Position numbers and translations under genes: made by a program
In this document: positions 55,655 to 63,971 of the stretch, one piece after another
How positions within the stretch are numbered: the first letter of the stretch is position 1
How the letters are laid out: every line of letters begins with the position of its first letter
Notes under the pieces: generated by a model
What the model saw: only the letters and a program-made list of their open reading frames with translations
Database searches by the model: none
What the model was told of the DNA's origin: nothing
Assembly: GCA_947493035.1 (NCBI GenBank)
Contig: CANLOW010000001.1
Location: 620,001 to 684,000, forward strand
DNA from: an uncultured Aquimarina sp.
GTDB lineage: Bacteria > Bacteroidota > Bacteroidia > Flavobacteriales > Flavobacteriaceae
Length of the DNA stretch: 64,000 nt
Reading direction: 5' to 3'

Positions 55655-57511
55655 ATGTTAGAACTTGCAGGGATTATTATTTTGGGGATCACAGCTCAAT
55701 GGGTAGGTTGGAAATTAAAACTTCCTGCTATACTCCCTCTTATTTTAATAGGACTATTATTTGGACCTATCTCTACACTTTACACAGCCGATGGTAGCAA
55801 ATTATTAGAACCTATTTGGAATGGTACCAAAGGGTTATTTCCTGGTCAAGGTTTATATTATTTTGTTTCTCTAGCTATTAGTATCATTCTTTTTGAAGGT
55901 GGGTTAACGCTTCGTAGAAATGAAATTTTGAATGTAGGGCCTGTAATTTTAAAACTGATTACACTCGCTGTAATTATTACTTTCCTAGGGGCCGGGCTTG
56001 CAGCACATTATATACTTGACCTTAGTTGGGAAATTTCATTGCTATTTTCAGCATTAATTATTGTTACTGGACCAACAGTTATTTCACCAATTCTTAGAAA
56101 CATTCCCTTAAAAAAGGATTTAGCCACTATTTTAAAGTGGGAAGGAATACTTATTGATCCCATAGGTGCCCTTGTAGCCGTACTAGTATTCGAATTTATT
56201 AGTGTAGAGCACCAATCTGGATTTACACAAACTGCTTTATTAGAGTTTGGTAAAATCTTACTTTTTGGAGGTAGTTTTGGATTTACCTTTGCTCATGGAC
56301 TAGGCTTTGCTATTCGAAAAAAAATTATTCCTCATTATTTATTGAATGTATTCACACTAGCCGCTGTTCTGGGTGTTTTTGTATTATCAGATTCCTTTGC
56401 TCATGAATCTGGACTTTTAGCTGTTGTAGTGATGGGTATGGTATTAGGAAATACTGATGTCCCTAACTTAAAAGAACTACTTTATTTTAAAGAGTCTCTA
56501 AGCGTTTTGTTGATATCTATTTTATTCATTTTACTTGGCGCTAATATGAACCTAAAAGACTTAATGTTGATTGCTAATTGGGATACTGCAATTCTATTTG
56601 CAGTAGTCGTCTTTTTGGTGCGCCCTATTGGAGTATTTTTAAGTTCTATCAATTCAGGTCTCAAATTGAATGAAAAAGTATTCATTAGTTGGATGGGGCC
56701 TCGCGGTATTGTTGCCGCAGGTATTGCTTCTCTTTTTGGATCTAGACTACAACAAGCTGGAGAACCTGGTGCCGAATATATCACACCTTTAGTCTTTATG
56801 ATTGTGCTTGGTACGGTATTGTTAAATGCAACTACGGCTCGTGTTTTTGCGAAAATTATTGGTGTATTTCTTCGAAAATCTAATGGTATTTTAATTGTTG
56901 GTGCGTCTAAAGTATCACGTCTTATCGCCTTATATCTAAAAAACCATGGTCGTAATGTGGTTTTAACCGATAACAATACGGATCACATCAAAACAGCTCA
57001 AAAATTAGGTATCGAAGCTATTGAGGCTAATATCATGAATGATGATCTAGAAAATAACATAGAACTAAATGATGTAGGTTACCTCTTAGCATTAACGGGT
57101 AATGATAAAGTTAATGAGAGTGCTATTAGCCGATTCAAAAATCAATTTGGTGAAAATGGAGCTTTTCGTTTGATTAGTGAAGAAGAAGTTAATGAAAATC
57201 AATTATTAGTGGAAGAGTGTCTATTTTCATATACTCAAAGTTTTGAAAGCTTATCAGACGTAGCCTACAAATACCCTGCTATATCAGAGATTACACTAGT
57301 TAATAAAGATCACCTTCAAAGTATTATTAAACTTTCTAACTCGGATGAATTTATTGTTCCTTTATTCTTGAAAGTACCTAGTGGAGAGATTCAAATCATT
57401 TCTTCTTATGAAAAAGTTATTGATAATTATGTAGACGGATCCTCTTTAGCATATTTAGGAAAGCCAATTGATATTGAAGAATGGAAACCTTCTACACCAA
57501 TACTTTCTTAA
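55655..57511 (+). CDS. Sodium:proton antiporter (CPA1 type) with TrkA-N domain
   Basis: A 618-residue membrane exchanger of Na+ (or K+) for H+. About a dozen membrane helices fill residues 1-400. The family motifs include LFEGGLTLRR and the ion-site region TGPTVISPIL / IDPIGA. From about 409 a cytoplasmic Rossmann TrkA-N domain begins (NGILIVGASKVSRL), which binds NAD(H) or nucleotides and regulates transport in related proteins. The ATG at 55655 is chosen over a GTG at 55649. Confidence 0.92.
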   Translation: MLELAGIIILGITAQWVGWKLKLPAILPLILIGLLFGPISTLYTADGSKLLEPIWNGTKGLFPGQGLYYFVSLAISIILFEGGLTLRRNEILNVGPVILKLITLAVIITFLGAGLAAHYILDLSWEISLLFSALIIVTGPTVISPILRNIPLKKDLATILKWEGILIDPIGALVAVLVFEFISVEHQSGFTQTALLEFGKILLFGGSFGFTFAHGLGFAIRKKIIPHYLLNVFTLAAVLGVFVLSDSFAHESGLLAVVVMGMVLGNTDVPNLKELLYFKESLSVLLISILFILLGANMNLKDLMLIANWDTAILFAVVVFLVRPIGVFLSSINSGLKLNEKVFISWMGPRGIVAAGIASLFGSRLQQAGEPGAEYITPLVFMIVLGTVLLNATTARVFAKIIGVFLRKSNGILIVGASKVSRLIALYLKNHGRNVVLTDNNTDHIKTAQKLGIEAIEANIMNDDLENNIELNDVGYLLALTGNDKVNESAISRFKNQFGENGAFRLISEEEVNENQLLVEECLFSYTQSFESLSDVAYKYPAISEITLVNKDHLQSIIKLSNSDEFIVPLFLKVPSGEIQIISSYEKVIDNYVDGSSLAYLGKPIDIEEWKPSTPILS

Positions 57512-57703
57512 TTTTCACTAAAGAATACGATCTATTCACTAATATTTTATTTTAAACTATACTACTCTTTATTAGTTTAGAATAAATAATACTTGCAAAC
57601 CTCTTTTTAATTAAGCTCTATGGCCAAGGTTTCTAATCTAGAATTTGAGCTTCTTAAAAAGAAAAGTAGTATTTTAACGTAAGCCAACTTATTTAAAAAC
57701 GCT

Positions 57704-58279
57704 ATGGGAAACACTTTAGAACAGGTAAGTGATCGCATTCAATTACCATTTCATTTTGATGTTGAAAAATTACAACAAGATGTAACAACACTAATTCAAA
57801 ATGATTTTTTTATATACTATAAAGTAATCACATTAAGAGGACCTGCACATCAAATAAATCCTTCTTTACCTATTCCTCCTCTTGCTGATGATTACGCAGA
57901 TGGTACTTGGTGTGATTGGCTAGATACAAAAGAGTTAGCATCTTCATCTTATTTAAAAGAAGTAGTCGACTTTTTCAAAGAACATGCTACGGTCAATCTA
58001 GTGCGCCTTTTACGTCTAGAACAGCAAGCTAAAGTTAAAGAGCATACAGATCCTACTTTAGCGATTCATATTGAAAAATCTATGGTACGATTAACTATTC
58101 CAATATTCAATACGGATGAAAAATTTTATTTGAACAATACTCAGGTAAATATGAAACCAGGGGAATGCTGGTATATGCGATTATCCGATCCTCACCGTAT
58201 TGAAAATGGCCCTACAGAACGTGTAAATTTGACAATTGATGTAATACCTAATGAATGGTTGAAATCTTTTTTGATTTAA
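57704..58279 (+). CDS. Aspartyl/asparaginyl beta-hydroxylase-like dioxygenase
   Basis: A 191-residue Fe(II)/2-oxoglutarate oxygenase. The facial triad is His114-x-Asp116 (EHTDPTL) and His164 (SDPHRIEN), with Arg173 as the likely 2-oxoglutarate ligand. The fold resembles bacterial aspartyl/asparaginyl hydroxylase-like enzymes; some relatives hydroxylate free proline or other small molecules. The substrate is unknown. Confidence 0.8.
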   Translation: MGNTLEQVSDRIQLPFHFDVEKLQQDVTTLIQNDFFIYYKVITLRGPAHQINPSLPIPPLADDYADGTWCDWLDTKELASSSYLKEVVDFFKEHATVNLVRLLRLEQQAKVKEHTDPTLAIHIEKSMVRLTIPIFNTDEKFYLNNTQVNMKPGECWYMRLSDPHRIENGPTERVNLTIDVIPNEWLKSFLI

Positions 58280-58295
58280 AACTGTAGTTTAATAA

Positions 58296-59054
58296 TTAAA
58301 TCACCTTAAACTGAGTAACAAAGTCATCATCAATATCTTTAAAGCTATTTGTACAATACACATGATTAATAGTTTCTTTTAATTCATCAAAACCATAATT
58401 GAATTGTGCGTGGGTTACATACAGATATACTTCTTTAGCTCCTTGTCTTTTAAGTTCAGAAGCTAAATACTTAAATGTTCTACCTCCATCTGCTAAATCG
58501 TCAACTATTAAACACTTTTTACCTAAGACATCACCCTGTATACTTATTTGAGGAGCATTATCTACTCTTACCTTATTGGAAGGAACTAAATCTGCATTTA
58601 GCTTTTCAGCTATTTCGTGAGTTACTTTATAAGCACCAGCATCAGGGCTAACCAATACAGGGTTTCCAATACTATCAAAAGCTTTTTTTACGTATTCAAA
58701 ATGAGATATTTTTTCAGAATTGTCAATTAAAGCTAATGATATCGAACTATGGGGGTGTAATAGTTTCACTTTATCAAACTGCATACTATTTATAAATTTT
58801 GAAATCACTTTTAAATCAAATGACTCACTCTTATTAAAACGTCTATCAGAACGTTGACCTATCAAACAGAGTATTGTTAAGCTAGAAACTAATGTTTTAT
58901 TCATACTATTTTCAGCATCCCAAGCTTCTTTGATAGAAGCAGCTGCAAACAAATCTTCGTAAGAGTTTCCACGTAATTGAACCTCAAGGTTACCACTATC
59001 TAAAATAGTAGCAGTAACCTGTCCGTCTTTAAATTTTTTTATTTGATATTTCAT
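58296..59054 (-). CDS. PRPP-synthetase-like phosphoribosyltransferase, divergent short form
   Basis: A 252-residue protein of the ribose-phosphate diphosphokinase fold, shorter than the ~310 residues of housekeeping Prs. Family blocks are recognisable but altered: KDGQVTATI (9-17), GQRSDRRF (66-73, in place of the ARQDR loop), SPDAGAYK (136-143, usually SPDxGGxxR) and the PRPP loop VDDLADGGRT (184-193, usually VDDxxDTGGT). It lies 11 bases downstream of nadV and is surely co-transcribed. It may make PRPP for nadV (a second, dedicated Prs) or, as in the phage NARP1 pathway, pyrophosphorylate ADP-ribose instead. Confidence 0.82.
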   Translation of the reverse strand: MKYQIKKFKDGQVTATILDSGNLEVQLRGNSYEDLFAAASIKEAWDAENSMNKTLVSSLTILCLIGQRSDRRFNKSESFDLKVISKFINSMQFDKVKLLHPHSSISLALIDNSEKISHFEYVKKAFDSIGNPVLVSPDAGAYKVTHEIAEKLNADLVPSNKVRVDNAPQISIQGDVLGKKCLIVDDLADGGRTFKYLASELKRQGAKEVYLYVTHAQFNYGFDELKETINHVYCTNSFKDIDDDFVTQFKVI

Positions 59055-59065
59055 AACCTCTTCTT

Positions 59066-60520
59066 TTAAAGTAAATTATCAATACTGCTTCTTATCTCTT
59101 CTAAATTGATTGTATTGTAAAACTGACCGTCTTCATATATCGTTTTTAATGCTCCTTCTCTTTCTTCTATTTCAGAAACTTGATCTACCAATACATATTC
59201 CCCATTTACTTGATCTACCCTTACCAAACCTTTTGCAGATTTTTTTACTCCATCATCTGTAATGGGGTCTTTAAAAATCTCTCTACGCTCTCCATTTACA
59301 ACTACAGAAGTTGCCTTCATCGCAAAACCAAAAGTGTCTCTTGTATTGTATTGATATGTAAATGATCCTATTCCTAATACAACATTAGTTGAAGAAAAGC
59401 CTTTATCATGTAATCTTTGACAAATATTTTCTGCTCTTTCTGTAGTAATACTATCACCATAAATAGCACCTATATGCCCATCTAGCACTTTGAACCCTTG
59501 AGCATTTATCGTACCTCCAAAAGTATCCCATAATAATTCTACCACTCCTTTTTCTTGAGCCGTTTCTCCATCTAAAGAGCGATTTTCTCCACAAATAATA
59601 TCCACAGGATCGCCACTATCTGGACGTATTACTAATTTCCCTTCACGACTTAAAATCTCATTTTTAAGCACAGGTAAATACTCTGTAAGTACCTTCCATA
59701 AATCCCATGTATCACTTACCACAGATAGAATTCCTGATGGATAAGTTTCCATTAATTCTCTAAAAGTTCCTATTTCATCATCTTTAGTACCTGCACACAT
59801 TACAGAGTGCTCCGTTGCATTTACAGAACCTATTACAAAGTCTTTTGCATTGTAGTATTCTCGCAAACCATGGATTGCAGGTAACGTATCTGAACCCATA
59901 AAAACGGTTGAATGTCCCATGCCTGAAGATACAGCACTTTGCAAACCACCCATTCCTCTCATAGAAAAATCATGACCTTGAAAGTTAATAAACTCTAAAT
60001 TTTCTTCATCTGTAGCCAATGCCCATTTCTTAAATATCCTTTTATAACACAATGCTATAGAGGCAGAAGTCATAGGCAACCACAGCATGGTTGAAAGTAT
60101 TGTTTCTAAAAAGTTTGTTACCCAATAAAACTCTGGCTTTGTATTAACCACCGTAACCATAGGTACTCTTATAGGAATTTCTACACCTTCGGGTAATGAT
60201 TTTACACGTATTGGTAAATATCCCAAATCATGTAAACTTTCAAAATGAGACACATTGTAATCTGTGCCTAGATACATTGATAATTCTTCTTTTATTTGCT
60301 GACAAACCTCATCTTTTGGTCTAGAAAAGAAATGATCTTGAAAATAAGCATCTAACCATTTAAAAACATATTGCTGGCCAAAAGACACTACTTTATCACA
60401 TCCTTTAGGAGCATATTTATTACTTCGAGGTGTCCAATTAGAATACACCTCTTCTGTACCCTTTGGGTATTGTTGGTGATGTCCTGTTTTATAACCGTCT
60501 GTTAAAAGTAGTGCGTTCAT
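59066..60520 (-). CDS. nadV: Nicotinamide phosphoribosyltransferase (NAMPT/NadV type)
   Basis: Couples nicotinamide to a phosphoribosyl donor, by family precedent PRPP, giving NMN for NAD salvage. From the ATG at 60520 (484 residues): LLTDGYKTGHHQQYP (5-19), HDFSMRG (183-189) whose Asp184 aligns with the Asp that selects nicotinamide over nicotinate, TEHS with His238 at the phospho-histidine position, and RPDSGDP (299-305). The frame is open to 60574, but that would start beyond the promoter box. A palindromic operator overlaps its promoter. A donor other than PRPP (ADP-ribose pyrophosphate) is possible given the partner gene. Confidence 0.93.
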   Translation of the reverse strand: MNALLLTDGYKTGHHQQYPKGTEEVYSNWTPRSNKYAPKGCDKVVSFGQQYVFKWLDAYFQDHFFSRPKDEVCQQIKEELSMYLGTDYNVSHFESLHDLGYLPIRVKSLPEGVEIPIRVPMVTVVNTKPEFYWVTNFLETILSTMLWLPMTSASIALCYKRIFKKWALATDEENLEFINFQGHDFSMRGMGGLQSAVSSGMGHSTVFMGSDTLPAIHGLREYYNAKDFVIGSVNATEHSVMCAGTKDDEIGTFRELMETYPSGILSVVSDTWDLWKVLTEYLPVLKNEILSREGKLVIRPDSGDPVDIICGENRSLDGETAQEKGVVELLWDTFGGTINAQGFKVLDGHIGAIYGDSITTERAENICQRLHDKGFSSTNVVLGIGSFTYQYNTRDTFGFAMKATSVVVNGERREIFKDPITDDGVKKSAKGLVRVDQVNGEYVLVDQVSEIEEREGALKTIYEDGQFYNTINLEEIRSSIDNLL

Positions 60521-60531
60521 AACTTTATTAT

Positions 60532-60552
60532 TTTGCGTTATATATACGCAAA
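60532..60552. promoter_or_regulatory. Palindromic operator (candidate NrtR site) over the nadV promoter
   Basis: TTTGCGT-N7-ACGCAAA, perfect 7+7 dyad of 21 bases. It covers the end of the -7 box and the expected start of transcription, a repressor position. A near-identical dyad overlaps the nrtR start (61266-61286). Confidence 0.78.
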
Positions 60553-60579
60553 TATAGAATATTATAAAATACAAACAAA
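60550..60579 (-). promoter_or_regulatory. -33/-7 promoter of nadV
   Basis: Minus strand: TTTG (60579-60576), 18-base spacer, TATATTTG (60557-60550). The ATG is 29 bases beyond the box. The -7 box overlaps the operator at 60532-60552. Confidence 0.68.
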
Positions 60580-60596
60580 TAGAATTAAAATATTAT

Positions 60597-61277
60597 TTAT
60601 TTAATATCAAACAAGAAGCCCTCTTCTTTTAGTCTAAAATATTGCTTCTTATTGAATTTAAAGAGATTTGCAGGTCTTCCTCTTCCTTCTGATACTTTTT
60701 CATCGAGCTCATCTAATATCCTGAAACTAAGTATTTTCTTACGAAAATTTCTACGATCGATTTCTTTCTCAAGAATGGTCATATAAAGCTTTTCTAAATC
60801 AGAGAATAGAAATTTAGTTTCCAATAAATCAAAACCTATAGGCTCATAGGTAAGCTTACTTTGTAGTCTTTTTTTTGCTTTTTCAAGAATCGTATGGTGG
60901 TCAAAAGCTAATTCTGGTAATTGTTGAAGTTCAAACCAAGCCACATCATTTACATCTGTATCGGCTTTTATAGTATGGTGTGATGGTTTTACTAAAGCTA
61001 CATAAGCAACACTTATTACTCTATTTCGAGGATCCCTTTTCGGTTTCCCAAAAGAGTATAATTGTTCTAGATAATCTATAGTTACATTGGTTTCTTCTCT
61101 TAATTCTCGTACTACAGCTTCTTCAAGGCTTTCATCTTCTAATACTAATCCTCCTGGTAGTGCCCACGAGTTTTTAAAAGGTGCTATATCTCTTTTAATT
61201 AAAAGAACATTTAGAGTATTATTTCTATACCCGAACACAACTGCATCAACTGAAACTTTAATATTTTGGCGTACCAT
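60597..61277 (-). CDS. nrtR: Nudix-domain transcriptional regulator of NAD metabolism (NrtR family)
   Basis: A 226-residue protein with an N-terminal Nudix domain and a C-terminal winged helix (about 150-226, ending in RGRPANLFKFNKKQYFRL). The Nudix box is almost complete: Gly43-x5-Glu49-x7-REL-REE (57-62), but the usual Gly before the last hydrophobic residue is Asn64. Characterised NrtR proteins bind ADP-ribose and leave DNA; some keep pyrophosphatase activity, which this box would allow. It is 76 bases upstream of nadV and 19 bases downstream of recJ. Confidence 0.9.
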   Translation of the reverse strand: MVRQNIKVSVDAVVFGYRNNTLNVLLIKRDIAPFKNSWALPGGLVLEDESLEEAVVRELREETNVTIDYLEQLYSFGKPKRDPRNRVISVAYVALVKPSHHTIKADTDVNDVAWFELQQLPELAFDHHTILEKAKKRLQSKLTYEPIGFDLLETKFLFSDLEKLYMTILEKEIDRRNFRKKILSFRILDELDEKVSEGRGRPANLFKFNKKQYFRLKEEGFLFDIK

Positions 61278-61286
61278 AGACGCAAA
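61266..61286. promoter_or_regulatory. Second candidate NrtR operator, over the nrtR start codon
   Basis: TTGGCGT-N7-ACGCAAA, the same GCGT-N7-ACGC core and spacing as the nadV operator with one mismatch in the outer arm. The nrtR ATG (61277-61275) lies in the spacer and the -7 box overlaps the right arm, so it suits autorepression. Confidence 0.7.
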
Positions 61287-61314
61287 ATTAAGAAAACTAC
61301 CTCACATCCTTCAA
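61283..61314 (-). promoter_or_regulatory. -33/-7 promoter of nrtR inside the recJ 3' end
   Basis: Minus strand: TTG (61314-61312), 21-base spacer, TAATTTTG (61290-61283). The nrtR ATG begins 6 bases after the box, so the transcript would be leaderless or nearly so. Confidence 0.58.
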
Positions 61315-62988
61315 CCTCAACTGCAAACTTACATTCCCTTGCCATTCATTTTCATCCAAGGCATAGACAACATCTACCGATTGTTGATTATGTAGTGCTG
61401 TAATTTTATCTCCTAAATTAAATCCTATCGCACCTATAGGTTGCATATCTTCTTCTTGTCGAAATGCTGCTTTTAGGTGTTTTTCATCTTCACCAACACC
61501 CCTAGCATATCCCGAATCGACTACACCTGATGTCATAAAAACAGGAGATCGATTTTCAGGCCCGAAGGGAGCAAATTGTTTTAAAATCCTATAAAATTTA
61601 GGATTGATATCACTAAAATTTAATTCCAAATCAATCTCAATTTCCGGAGTCAATAATTTTGGATCTATTTGCTCGGCTACTATCGATTCAAATTTTGCTT
61701 TAAAATTATCGTAATGCTCTTCCTTTAGTGTTAATCCCGCAGCATATTTATGTCCTCCAAATTGCTCTATAAATTCAGCACTTGCTTCTAAGGCATTGTA
61801 TACATCAAAACCTACCACAGAACGTGCCGAAGCTGCTAGTTTTTCTCCACTCTTTGTAAATACTAATGTTGGTCGATAATAGGTTTCTGTCAATCTCGAA
61901 GCCACAATTCCTATAACCCCTTTATGCCAATGCGGTTGGTATACTACCGAAGTAAAACGCTCTTCTTCATTATTTTCTTTAATCTGAATTAAAGCTTCCT
62001 TGGTAATCTTCTTATCAGCATCTTTTCTTTCTGCATTATAAAACTCTATATTCTTCGCTATCTCTTCAGCCGTTTTAAGATCGCTTTCAACCAATAATTC
62101 AACGGCATGTAAACCGTGTTTCATACGACCTGCTGCATTAATCCTTGGAGCAATTATAAAAACCACATCTGTAATTGTAAATATAGTTTTCTTCGTCTGT
62201 GCTATTAATGCTTTAAAACCCATTCTAGGGCTTGTATTGATCACTTCTAATCCATGATAAGCTAATATCCTGTTTTCTCCTGTAATTGGAACAATATCCG
62301 CTCCTATGGCTGTAGCAACCAAATCTAAATACGGAATCAACGTATCGAAATGTTCTCCTCTTTTTAAATGTAATGCTTGTATTAATTTGAACCCTACTCC
62401 GCACCCACATAACTCCTTGTACGGATATTCACAATCTTCTCGTTTGGGATCTAAAACAGCACTAGCATCTGGAATTTCAATTCCTGGCCTATGGTGATCA
62501 CATATTACAAAATCAATACCTTTTGACTTTGCATAAGCTACTTTTTCAATAGCTTTTATACCACAATCTAACGCTATGATTAATGTAATCCCCTTTTCTG
62601 CCGCAACATCAATTCCTTTAAAAGAAACCCCATAGCCTTCTGCATAACGGTCAGGAATATAACTGGTTACTTGGTCGTAAAAAGAGCTTAAATATGAACT
62701 CATTAACGCCACACTAGTCGTTCCATCAACATCATAATCTCCATATACCATGATGTGTTGACCCAACTCGAAAGCTTCCCAAACACGATCTACTGCCCTA
62801 TCCATATCCTTCATTAAATAAGGATCGTGCAAATCTTCCAATTGAGGACGGAAAAATGCTTTTGCTTGCTCGTAATTCGTTATTCCTCGCTGTGATAATA
62901 GTATTGCGATAGGTTTTGTAACCCCTAAAACTTCTTGTAAATGAATTATACTTTCAGCATCAGGTTTTGGTTTTAAAGTCCAGCGCAT
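61297..62988 (-). CDS. recJ: Single-stranded-DNA-specific exonuclease RecJ
   Basis: 5'-3' exonuclease of recombination and mismatch repair. The 563-residue protein has the DHH-phosphoesterase motifs YGDYDVDGT (82-90), DCG (141-143) and CDHHRPG (163-169), plus NAAGRM and the DHHA1/OB parts with GGHKYAAG and FGPENRSPVF. Length is typical. A dispersed repeat lies 47 bases upstream of its start. Confidence 0.97.
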   Translation of the reverse strand: MRWTLKPKPDAESIIHLQEVLGVTKPIAILLSQRGITNYEQAKAFFRPQLEDLHDPYLMKDMDRAVDRVWEAFELGQHIMVYGDYDVDGTTSVALMSSYLSSFYDQVTSYIPDRYAEGYGVSFKGIDVAAEKGITLIIALDCGIKAIEKVAYAKSKGIDFVICDHHRPGIEIPDASAVLDPKREDCEYPYKELCGCGVGFKLIQALHLKRGEHFDTLIPYLDLVATAIGADIVPITGENRILAYHGLEVINTSPRMGFKALIAQTKKTIFTITDVVFIIAPRINAAGRMKHGLHAVELLVESDLKTAEEIAKNIEFYNAERKDADKKITKEALIQIKENNEEERFTSVVYQPHWHKGVIGIVASRLTETYYRPTLVFTKSGEKLAASARSVVGFDVYNALEASAEFIEQFGGHKYAAGLTLKEEHYDNFKAKFESIVAEQIDPKLLTPEIEIDLELNFSDINPKFYRILKQFAPFGPENRSPVFMTSGVVDSGYARGVGEDEKHLKAAFRQEEDMQPIGAIGFNLGDKITALHNQQSVDVVYALDENEWQGNVSLQLRLKDVR

Positions 62989-63034
62989 ATTAGGATTACG
63001 ATTGATTATTTTAAGAAAACTATCTTGGGAAAGC

Positions 63035-63070
63035 CTTAGTGTATTATACCCTTAGGCCGTACCAATAAAC
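63035..63070 (+). repeat. ~36-bp dispersed repeat, copy 4
   Basis: CCTTAGTGTATTATACCC followed by TTAGGCCGTACCAATAAA. Located in the recJ upstream region. It aligns to the copies at 30889, 39329 and 49038. Confidence 0.65.
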
Positions 63071-63166
63071 TATAATTTGTTTATCGATGCAAACTAAATA
63101 ACTTATTCAGGATATACACCTATAATCTTAGCATAAAATCTAAAAAAACATAAAATAAATTTCAAT

Positions 63167-63174
63167 TACATTTG
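63167..63174 (+). promoter_or_regulatory. -7 promoter box TACATTTG
   Basis: Exact TAnnTTTG match, 17 bases before the GTG start at 63192 of the hydrolase gene, supporting that unusual start. Confidence 0.58.
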
Positions 63175-63191
63175 TAAAAACGGATTGACCA

Positions 63192-63971
63192 GTGCTACAT
63201 CACGCTACATATTTACATCCTACAAATACCGAATGGGTAACCTTTGTTCACGGAGCAGGTGGTAGTTCTACTATTTGGTTTAAACAATTGCGACAGTTTT
63301 CAAGAAACTTCAATGTGCTTGTCTTAGATTTAAGAGGGCATGGGGAAAGCAAAGTAGAGAATATGTTGGATAATCCGGATAAGTACACCTTCGATAATAT
63401 CACCAAAGATATTTATGAGGTATTGGATCATCTTAAGATTCAAAAATCTCATTTTATAGGAATCTCTTTAGGAACTATTCTTATCCGAAATCTAGCTGAA
63501 AAACACCCCGATCGTGTTAAAAGTATGATTATGGGTGGGGCTATCATGAAAATGAATTTCCGCTCTCAGGTACTTATGAAATTAGGGAATTGGTTTAAAA
63601 GTGTTATCCCGTATATGTATTTATACAAGTTGTTCGCTTTTATCATTATGCCTCGTAAAAATCATAAGAAGTCCAGAATGCTTTTTGCTCGTGAGGCTAA
63701 AAAACTCTATCAAAAAGAATTCATTAAATGGTTTCGTTTGACGAGTGAAATCAATCCTTTATTACGTTTTTTTAGAGCTAAGGATATTAAAATTCCTACC
63801 CTTTACATTATGGGTGAACAAGATTATTTGTTTCTGCCTATTATTGAAAAAATCGTAAAATCACATACTACCTCATCATTACAAGTAATTCCAGATTGTG
63901 GTCATGTAGTTAATGTAGAAGAACCTGAATTTTTTAATACTCGAGTTATCGATTTTATAAAAAAACAATAG
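63192..63971 (+). CDS. Alpha/beta hydrolase
   Basis: A 259-residue cytoplasmic serine hydrolase starting at GTG. The oxyanion HGAGGSS motif is at 20-26, the nucleophile Ser92 in GISLG, the acid in MGEQDYLF and the catalytic His in PDCGHVVN. The lid region (about 125-170) is basic and hydrophobic. Substrate unknown. No ATG precedes it in frame; the promoter box just upstream leaves room only for this start. Confidence 0.88.
   Translation: MLHHATYLHPTNTEWVTFVHGAGGSSTIWFKQLRQFSRNFNVLVLDLRGHGESKVENMLDNPDKYTFDNITKDIYEVLDHLKIQKSHFIGISLGTILIRNLAEKHPDRVKSMIMGGAIMKMNFRSQVLMKLGNWFKSVIPYMYLYKLFAFIIMPRKNHKKSRMLFAREAKKLYQKEFIKWFRLTSEINPLLRFFRAKDIKIPTLYIMGEQDYLFLPIIEKIVKSHTTSSLQVIPDCGHVVNVEEPEFFNTRVIDFIKKQ

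Noticed and set aside
56482..56976. 164-residue open frame antisense to the antiporter
   Set aside because: Lies wholly within a confident gene on the other strand and resembles no family.
61561..61575. CCCGAAGGGAGC string resembling the GC-rich palindrome in the M1 gene
   Set aside because: It encodes the conserved FGPENRSP block of RecJ and has no inverted partner.
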